7,238 nt of DNA from Acidobacteriaceae bacterium (lineage in GTDB: Bacteria; Acidobacteriota; Terriglobia; Terriglobales; SbA1). Below, in pieces: positions 6,470 through 7,238 of this stretch. The stretch is from the NCBI GenBank assembly GCA_003136335.1, contig PLEA01000421.1, positions 1 through 7,238 of the forward strand, written 5' to 3'. Each line of letters opens with the position of its first letter. The stretch's first letter is position 1. Under the pieces are notes generated by a model. The model had not been told where the DNA came from, did not search any database, and was given only the letters and a program-made list of their open reading frames with translations. The position numbers and the translations under genes are program-made.

Positions 6470-6581
6470 CAATTCTCCATTGGCTGTGTGTGGTGCTTCG
6501 TGTCGCTGACTAACAGACCAAACGGCGATGTGGAGCGATCGCACATTGGCTGCAGGGAGTTGTTCTTCCTGTTCTAGAGAA

Positions 6582-7238
6582 TCAGCGTCGCAAAAGGTCG
6601 CCCAGCGCCTGCTTCATCACCTGCCCGCCCACCTCGGAGATGGACTTGGTCAGCGGAATGTCCTTGGGGCAAACCTCGACGCAGTTCTGGGCGTAGCCGC
6701 ATTCTTGAATACCGCCGTCGCCCATCAGGGCCGCCAGTCGCTCCCGCTGCAGCGCCTTGCCCGTGGGATGCGTATTAAAAAGCTGCACCTGCGCGATCGT
6801 GGCCGCGCCCACGAAGCCGGTGTCCTCGTTAAACTGCGGACAGGCTTCCATGCAGCAGCAGCAGGAAATGCAACGCGAGATGGGATACGCGATTTCCTGT
6901 TCCTCGGCCGACATGCGCGGCCCGGCGCCAAGATCGTACGTGCCATCGATGGGCACCCAGGCCTTGACGGCCTTCAGATTTTCAAAAATGACGCTACGGT
7001 CGGTGGCCAGATCGCGCACGACGGGGAACTTGGAAAATGGCTCCAGCCGAATCGGCTGTTCGAGATTGTCAATGAGCGCCGAGCAGGCCATGCGCGCGCG
7101 CCCGTTGATCAGCATGGCGCACGATCCGCAAACTTCTTCGAGACAGTTCGAGTCGTAGGTGATGGGCGTGGTCGCCTTGCCGTCGCGCGTGGCCGGCTCG
7201 GCTGCGATGTCCATCAGCGCCGAAATGACATTCATGTT
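6582..7238 (-). CDS. sdhB: Succinate dehydrogenase/fumarate reductase iron-sulfur subunit (5' end outside window)
   Basis: Carries electrons from the flavoprotein subunit to the membrane quinone site in complex II. The frame is open through the right edge (NMNVISALMDI), so the Met encoded at 7233-7235 is internal and about 218 residues are visible. Counting that Met as 1, the [2Fe-2S] cysteines are C31, C36, C39 and C51 (CLEEVCGSC, then AC). The [4Fe-4S] ligands should be C122, C125, C128 and C189, and the [3Fe-4S] ligands C132, C179 and C185, by analogy with E. coli SdhB. GGIQECGYAQNCVEVCPKDIPLT resembles the Bacillus-type subunit rather than the proteobacterial one. C126 and C127 are extra, giving four cysteines in a row (TGC codons). 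SdhA and the cytochrome subunit are not in the window and probably lie to the right. The TGA stop is at 6582-6584. Confidence 0.95.
   Translation of the reverse strand, partial: NMNVISALMDIAAEPATRDGKATTPITYDSNCLEEVCGSCAMLINGRARMACSALIDNLEQPIRLEPFSKFPVVRDLATDRSVIFENLKAVKAWVPIDGTYDLGAGPRMSAEEQEIAYPISRCISCCCCMEACPQFNEDTGFVGAATIAQVQLFNTHPTGKALQRERLAALMGDGGIQECGYAQNCVEVCPKDIPLTKSISEVGGQVMKQALGDLLRR

Overview
The window looks like a chromosomal stretch from a moderately GC-rich soil-type bacterium. An acidobacterium (Terriglobia/Koribacter-like) is my best guess. That rests on the LDH-like malate dehydrogenase, a Bacillus-type SdhB with a four-cysteine run, paired exported and cytosolic cyclophilins, a DUF5715-like exported protein, and dispersed palindromic repeats of the GAGCGAAGCGAGGGATC kind that I remember from such genomes. 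This assignment is inference; no marker gene here settles it.

Layout, left to right. (1) 1-680, plus strand: the C-terminal two thirds of malate dehydrogenase (mdh), then a small GC hairpin. (2) 724-998, plus strand: a solitary Phd/YefM-type antitoxin gene with its own promoter-like sequence, a perfect palindrome between the -35 and -10 elements, and apparently no leader. No toxin gene follows. (3) 999-1413: no recognisable gene. (4) 1414-2850, minus strand: two tandem cyclophilin peptidyl-prolyl isomerases, one cytosolic and one exported. They are separated by a 99-bp MITE-like palindromic element flanked by 5-bp direct repeats. (5) 2967-4235, minus strand: an exported M19 membrane dipeptidase with all metal ligands present. 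(6) 4369-4890, minus strand: a small P-loop kinase. (7) 4935-5021: a long imperfect inverted repeat built from TTTCAAGG units. (8) 5029-5781, minus strand: an exported protein with an M15-like His/Asp/His zinc-site pattern (DUF5715-like). (9) 5782-6145: no gene seen. (10) 6146-6469, minus strand: a small EthD-like protein. (11) 6582-7238, minus strand: the iron-sulfur subunit of succinate dehydrogenase (sdhB), cut by the window end.

Two TCA-cycle genes, mdh and sdhB, bracket the window and point inward. Between them lies a minus-strand group in which three of five products carry export signals (cyclophilin, dipeptidase, M15-like protein), suggesting periplasmic or cell-wall protein and peptide handling. 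I saw no phage, IS transposase, CRISPR array or rRNA/tRNA gene. I do not see an obviously new multi-gene system. The best leads are the orphan antitoxin with its operator, the MITE-like insertion exactly at a stop codon, and the M15-like exported protein.
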